Assembly (NCBI GenBank): GCA_963575745.1
Contig: CAUYUJ010019948.1
Span: 995,633-1,059,632, forward strand
Length of the DNA: 64,000 nt
From: Prorocentrum cordatum
Taxonomy: Eukaryota > Sar > Dinophyceae > Prorocentrales > Prorocentraceae
Direction: 5' to 3'
Within the stretch, counting starts at the first letter, position 1. Every line of letters starts with the position of its first letter. This document shows positions 61,568 through 64,000 of this stretch, in pieces. The translations under genes were made by a program, and so were the position numbers. Below the pieces are notes generated by a model. The model saw only the letters and a list, made by a program, of their open reading frames with translations. It was not told the origin of the DNA and ran no database searches.

Positions 61568-61643
61568 GTTGGCGTTACCATTTGAGACAGAAATTTACTT
61601 GTCCAACAGCGGTCACTGACGGTTTGGGACAGCATGTGTTGCT

Positions 61644-61843
61644 TCAAGAAGAAACAACGGCTTAAACATGCATGTTCGACAGTCCGCGCGGATTTCTTGG
61701 ATCCGCGCTGGGCCCCTCCCTGGCGGCGCCTCCGGCGCCGCCCCTAGCACCCTCCGCGCGCCACGGAGGGGCTTCTACCGCGGATCCAAACAGCTTCGCG
61801 GACCGTCGAAAGTTTGTGCTTATGCAGTTGTTGGTCTCCTCTT
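61644..61843. mobile_element. Fold-back element family F, copy 4 (about 200 bp)
   Basis: The left arm CAGTCCGCGCGGATTTCTTG plus GATCCGCGCTGG pairs with CGCGGATCC...GCGGACCGTCGAAAGTTTGTG. The GGCGGCGCCTCCGGCGCCGC loop is retained. Confidence 0.82.
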
Positions 61844-61928
61844 ATTGTTGGGCATTGTACATATGTTATCCGTACACATTCTTTGCGTCCGAATTTCTCA
61901 AAGAGCGTGTTCTGCTGCTGCTGGCGGA

Positions 61929-63175
61929 AAACCGAGGGGAGGTCACTGGGGGTTCCCAACCCGTTCCCCCTCGAAAACCCGGGGGCTTCATTACTGGTTC
62001 GAACCCCCACACCCCTTGAAAACCCGGGGGGGGGGGACCTACCGGTTCGAACCCCCCCCCTCGCCGCCTGCAAGTGCTTCCCGCTCCTCGGGACAGTTGG
62101 ACAGCGGCGGGGATACTGGGACAGTGGTGGGGAAGGTGGTCGTGGGGACAGTGGTGTGGGGACAGCGGGACAGTAGTGGTGAGGGACAGCGGGACAGTGG
62201 TTAGGACAGTGGGACAGTGGTGGGGACCTTAGTGGTGGGGACAGTGGTGAAGGCGGTGGTGAGGACGGTGGTGGGACAGTAGTACAGTGGGGACAGTGGT
62301 GGGGACAGTGGTGGGGACATTGGGGGCAGTGGGACAGTGGTGGGGACAGAGGGGACAGTGTGACAGCACAGTGGGACAGCGGCTGGGGCAGTGGGGACAG
62401 TGGGACAGTGGTGGGAACAGTGGTGACAGTGGGACAGTGGTGGGGACCGTGGGGAAAGTGGGGAGACTGGGTCCGTGGTGGAACGAAAAGGTAGGGAGAG
62501 TGGGGACAGTGCACAGGTGGGGACAGCGGGAACAATGGTGGGAACAGTGGGGACAGTGGGACTGTGGTGGGGACCGTGGGACAGTGGTGGGGACGGTGGT
62601 GGTGGGGACAGTGGTGTGGGAGTGGGAATGTGGTGTGGGACAGTGGTGGTGACAGTGGTGGTGGGGACAGTGGTGAAGAGCGGTGGCGAGGACGGTGGTG
62701 GGACAATGGGACAGAGGTACAGTTGGGACAGTGGTGGGGACAGTAGGGACAGTGGTGGGAACAGTGGGACAGCTCAGTGGGACAGCGGCGGGGACAGTGG
62801 GACAGTGGGGACAGTGGGACAGTGGTGGGGAAAGTGGGGAGAGTGGGACCGCGGTGGGAACAGTGGTGGGGATAGTGGGGACAGTGCGACAGTGGTGGGG
62901 GCACTGGTGGGGACAGTGGGGACGGTGGTGGGAACAGTGGGGACAGTGGTGGTGGTGGTGCTGGGACAGCAGTGGGGATGTGGTGCGGACGGTGGTGGGG
63001 ACCCTGGAGTCGTTTGCCGGCGGTGAGTGTGTGGGGGGGGCCCCCCCCTGGTTTTCTGGAGGGGTGGGGGTGGGGGGGTTCGATTTGGTAGTGCCCCCCC
63101 CGTTTTTCTGGAGGGGGGGGAGGGGTTCGAACCGGTAGTGACCCCCCTCGTTTTTCCGGGGAAGAATATTGTGAC
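61929..63175. mobile_element. Large fold-back element enclosing a minisatellite
   Basis: The left region (61929-62080) has AAAACCGAGGGG, GAAAACCCGGGGG, ACTGGTTCGAACCCC and CTCGCCGCCTGCAAG in that order. The right region (63005-63175) carries the complements in reverse order: CGTTTGCCGGCGGTGAG, GGTTTTCTGGAGG, GGGGTTCGAACCGGTAGTGA and CGTTTTTCCGGGG. The spacer is the GGGACAGTGG array. Outer boundaries are approximate and no target duplication is visible. Confidence 0.7.
62087..62995 (+). repeat. GGGACAGTGG minisatellite, about 0.9 kb
   Basis: Irregular 9-16 bp units (GGGGACAGTGG, GGTGGGGACAGTGG, GGGACAGTGG). G-runs on one strand. The Pro/Ser/His-rich minus frame of over 500 codons is its translation. 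Confidence 0.95.
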
Positions 63176-63405
63176 CTCGCTAACGACGACACGACGATGT
63201 TGAGGACGACGAGGGCCAACGAGAACGAGGACGGGAAGAGAGAGGGAAGAAGAGCGAGGAGGATGTGGAGGAAGAAGAGGGCGACACTGCACTCTGGGCC
63301 CAAGATTGGCCTGGCCAAGGTGGAAGGTGCTCCTCAACCTCGCCTGCTTCCTTGCGCAGCTACCTACCCCCCCTGGTGCTCCCGCCCACCATACTCATGG
63401 ACCGC
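63176..63405. other. Non-coding
   Basis: GA-rich then mixed sequence, no gene recognised. Confidence 0.35.
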
Positions 63406-63585
63406 TCGGCTACACGTAAGAGTGACCCTTCGCCGGAGTGACCTTTCGGTGCAGGCCCGTTGGGGTCTCCCGATCGCCGAACGCGATGCGATAGTGGCGT
63501 CTTGCGCGCTCGTGTTTGGCCCCTCCGCGGCTCCCCGAAAGCCGCGCATCACTCTTGCCCAGGGTCACTGTCTGCGTGTAGCCGA
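63406..63585. mobile_element. MITE family C, uninterrupted copy (180 bp)
   Basis: The ends TCGGCTACACG and CGTGTAGCCGA are perfect 11-bp inverted repeats, continuing to AGTGACC/GGTCACT. It carries the undivided GAGTG at 63436-63440 that is duplicated around the insert in the 1886-2390 copy. Confidence 0.85.
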
Positions 63586-63673
63586 ACACTGTCCGCTCAC
63601 AGGTGGAGCCCACAGCAGCCGCCCCATCGGCGCGCGCGCCACGCTCTCCCCGCGCCCACGCCTCTGCCCGGAC

Positions 63674-63863
63674 CTGCCGGAGGAGGAGGGGGCGGAGGAC
63701 GCCGACCACGACCACGAGGACGCCGACGAGGACGCCCGGATCAGGATGGGCAAGAGCCACAGACACGCTGGAGTCGCCGACGACTCCCAGGAACAAGACG
63801 TGGAACAGCTGGGAAGTGGAGGAGAGGACGGCCATCCAGAGCACACGGAGCACGTGCGGCATC
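63674..63863 (-). CDS. Candidate membrane-protein exon
   Basis: On the minus strand CGAATCCCAG|GATGCC is a fair acceptor and CTCCGGCAG|GTCCGG a good donor. The 190-bp frame between encodes MPHVLRVLWMAVLSSTSQLF, HVLFLGVVGDSS and a Val/Leu-rich hydrophobic stretch, as expected for one or two membrane helices. No family is recognised, and part of the hydrophobicity comes from a GAC-type repeat on the plus strand. Confidence 0.3.
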
Positions 63864-64000
63864 CTGGGATTCGTGTGCTGTTTGTCGAATCGAAGAGTCG
63901 ACGGACATTTCAATTCTGGGGTATACCAATTCTGTAGTCGATCCCCCACTCGAAGAATGTTCCGGGGTCACTCTGCACAGGAATCGCTGTCGCTGCCGCC

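Noticed and set aside
61968-62060. Possible tRNA T-loops (GGTTCGAACCCC occurs twice)
   Set aside because: The motif is part of a repeated fold-back arm. No D-arm, anticodon arm or acceptor stem of tRNA geometry can be drawn around it.
61744-63318. A 524-codon minus-strand Pro/His/Ser-rich frame
   Set aside because: It crosses the GGGACAGTGG minisatellite and both fold-back arms. Its composition is explained by the repeat.

Overview
This window looks like nuclear DNA of a dinoflagellate. The decisive evidence is two copies of the dinoflagellate spliced-leader (SL) sequence. One is perfect, at the 5' end of a non-LTR retrotransposon (25341-25362, minus strand). The other has one substitution and lies upstream of a casein kinase 1 reading frame (34839-34860, plus strand). 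High GC, kilobase-scale microsatellites, very low gene density and many short fold-back repeats fit the same group. A Prorocentrum-like genome is my best guess from the style of the repeats, but the genus is not proven here. A 100-N assembly gap sits at 56251-56350. No prokaryotic operons, CRISPR arrays, rRNA or tRNA genes were seen.

Layout. 0-12 kb: fold-back (MITE-like) elements, including a three-level nest at 1886-2390, a CA-rich microsatellite (5355-6049) and a degenerate 40-45 bp array (8.5-8.9 kb). 12.4-14.0 kb: a decayed LINE endonuclease frame. 14-18 kb: microsatellites and MITEs. 18.4-25.4 kb: an apparently full-length LINE on the minus strand, with ORF1 (zinc finger plus coiled coil) and ORF2 (endonuclease, reverse transcriptase, RNase H). 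26-33 kb: MITEs and simple repeats, including about 1.06 kb of TACA/TGCA. 33.8-57 kb: three short plus-strand exons that together spell one EH (Eps15-homology) domain. Its proposed introns hold the SL-casein kinase copy (34.8-35.3 kb) and a two-ORF mobile element (about 43.7-49 kb). 51.3-54.7 kb: a CATCAAAACC array, a 68-nt poly-G and a degenerate 55-60 bp array. 55.7-56.3 kb: a zinc-ribbon frame cut by the gap. 57.3-58.5 kb: a 1.16-kb CCT tract. 59-64 kb: more fold-back elements, one enclosing about 0.9 kb of a GGGACAGTGG minisatellite.

How the parts relate. The LINE could supply the reverse transcription that returns SL-tagged mRNAs to the genome. Both SL-tagged copies have 5' junctions in CTC-rich DNA, and the casein kinase copy is preceded by a sequence matching the LINE 3' tail. 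The MITEs carry no transposase. Several have terminal inverted repeats and 5-bp target duplications, implying a DNA transposase supplied elsewhere. The only host-type coding DNA I can argue for is the EH-domain exons, the casein kinase 1 amino-terminal region and a few weak single-exon candidates. Most long open frames here are low-complexity translations or shadows.
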